The position numbers and the translations under genes were made by a program. A stretch of 64,000 nt of DNA from an uncultured bacterium (GTDB lineage: Bacteria > Acidobacteriota > Aminicenantia > Aminicenantales > Saccharicenantaceae): NCBI GenBank assembly GCA_937920515.1, contig CALEUG010000016.1, forward strand, positions 46,530 to 110,529. Reading direction: 5' to 3'. Each line of letters begins with the position of its first letter. Position 1 is the stretch's first letter. This document shows positions 63,234 through 64,000 of the stretch, piece by piece. The notes beneath the pieces are model-generated. The model did not search any database. It had not been told where the DNA came from and saw nothing but the letters and a program-made list of their open reading frames with translations.

Positions 63234-64000
63234 ATGTACGGCTGGACCGGAAATATACTCAGGATTAATCTTACAGACAGGACTCATAAAGTCGAACATT
63301 TCGACGAGGAATTTGCCAGGAAATGGGTCGGCGGGCGTGGCTTTGCCCTCAAAATCCTCTGGGATGAACTGAAACCCGGCATCGACCCGCTCGGGCCCGA
63401 AAATAAGCTGATAGTCACGGTGGGGCCAATTGCCGGCATTCCGGCCCCCAACACCGGAAAGACCGTGGTGGCCGCCAAGTCTCCGCTGACCGGTGGCTAT
63501 GGCGACGGCAACCTGGGCACCCGGGTAACCGAACAGATGAGAAAGGCCGGTTATGACATCATCATCATCGAGGGCCAATCGCCCCGGCCGATTTATCTAT
63601 ACATTGAGGATGAAAAAGTCCATTACCTCCCGGCCGATGAAATCTGGGGTAAAGGAACCTATGATACTCATGACTGGCTTTACAAAAAATACGGCAAGGG
63701 AGCGGGTGTGCTCTCCATCGGCCAGGGCGGCGAAAACCTGAACCTTTACGCCATGATCCGCAGCCTGGAAGGCCGGGCTGGCGGCCGTCCGGGAATTGGC
63801 GCAGTCATGGGCAGTAAAAAGCTCAAGGCCATAGTGATCAAGGGTACAAAACCGATTCCAGTAGCCGACCCGGAAGGAATGAGAAAACTCGGCCTGGAAG
63901 ACCTGCGTAAGGTGGGCGAAATTGACAAGAAAACCGGCTGGTCTATTCAGGGCACAACCGGCGTTCTTGCCTGGTGCAATGAAGTAGCCGCCCTGCCGGT
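63234..64000 (+). CDS. Aldehyde:ferredoxin oxidoreductase family, tungsten-dependent (5' part)
   Basis: First 255 residues of a protein of about 600. The N-terminal domain matches AOR enzymes: MYGWTGNILRINLTDRT, KWVGGRGFALKILWDEL, TVGPIAGIPAPNTGKTVVAAKSPLTGGYGDGN, then GVLSIGQGGENLNLYAMI and GRPGIGAVMGSKKLKAIVIKG, residues that bind the tungstopterin. The [4Fe-4S] cysteines lie downstream, outside the window. Such enzymes oxidise aldehydes or reduce acids with ferredoxin in anaerobes, often linked to amino-acid fermentation. CAGGAGGTTTAAT before the ATG fixes the start. Confidence 0.93.
   Translation, partial: MYGWTGNILRINLTDRTHKVEHFDEEFARKWVGGRGFALKILWDELKPGIDPLGPENKLIVTVGPIAGIPAPNTGKTVVAAKSPLTGGYGDGNLGTRVTEQMRKAGYDIIIIEGQSPRPIYLYIEDEKVHYLPADEIWGKGTYDTHDWLYKKYGKGAGVLSIGQGGENLNLYAMIRSLEGRAGGRPGIGAVMGSKKLKAIVIKGTKPIPVADPEGMRKLGLEDLRKVGEIDKKTGWSIQGTTGVLAWCNEVAALP

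Overview
The window looks like chromosome of a Gram-negative-type bacterium with a proteolytic, sugar-using, probably anaerobic lifestyle. Two very large TonB-dependent receptors with N-terminal carboxypeptidase-regulatory-like domains, an S46 dipeptidyl-peptidase, a NamZ-type muramidase, a bactofilin, FeoAB and a tungsten aldehyde:ferredoxin oxidoreductase recall Candidatus Aminicenantes (OP8) or relatives near Acidobacteriota. That placement is inference from gene content. I see no phage, complete insertion sequence, integrase or CRISPR array; the only obvious gene decay is a lactate permease remnant.

Layout. 1-9.9 kb: ileS (3' end outside the window), nadB-nadC, the tldD-tldE pair, and a nitroreductase/MFS pair. 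10-26.9 kb: a YitT membrane protein, class 1 FBPase, a secreted protein with calcium-loop-like motifs, then a sugar block (ROK-like kinase, nagB, sodium:solute symporter, xylulokinase), a glutamine synthetase homologue, NamZ, a transglutaminase-like lipoprotein, a NUDIX hydrolase and a small tautomerase. 27-33.4 kb: two TonB-dependent receptors. 33.7-42.8 kb: tRNA-Leu(CAA), trmH, a two-armed envelope-stress-like locus, an unrecognised gene, a lipoate ligase and tRNA-Gly(CCC). 42.9-50.6 kb: bactofilin, uvrB-(39-codon ORF)-uvrC, feoAB. 50.7-64 kb: S46 peptidase, yjbQ, a CDP-alcohol phosphatidyltransferase, the permease remnant, lapA-like gene, secA, guaB, panB-panC-panD, a deoxynucleoside-kinase homologue, a PspC protein and the start of an AOR.

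The most interesting region is 34.9-40.9 kb. Two ECF sigma factor/anti-sigma pairs are transcribed away from each other. The left arm carries an HtrA-like protein whose catalytic His and Asp are replaced while the Ser remains; the right arm carries two LiaI/LiaF-like membrane proteins and a DUF4097 beta-repeat protein. I read this as a cell-envelope stress response with a non-proteolytic HtrA-derived sensor or chaperone.

Promoters resemble sigma-70 sites (TTGACA/TATAAT), often with an extended TG. At nadC, trmH and secA the -10 box lies only 6-8 bases before the start codon and no Shine-Dalgarno is present, which predicts leaderless mRNAs. Several reading frames below 60 codons with good ribosome sites were read by eye: 39 codons coupled to uvrC by ATGA, 14 codons ahead of a TonB receptor, and 24 codons ahead of the lapA-like gene.
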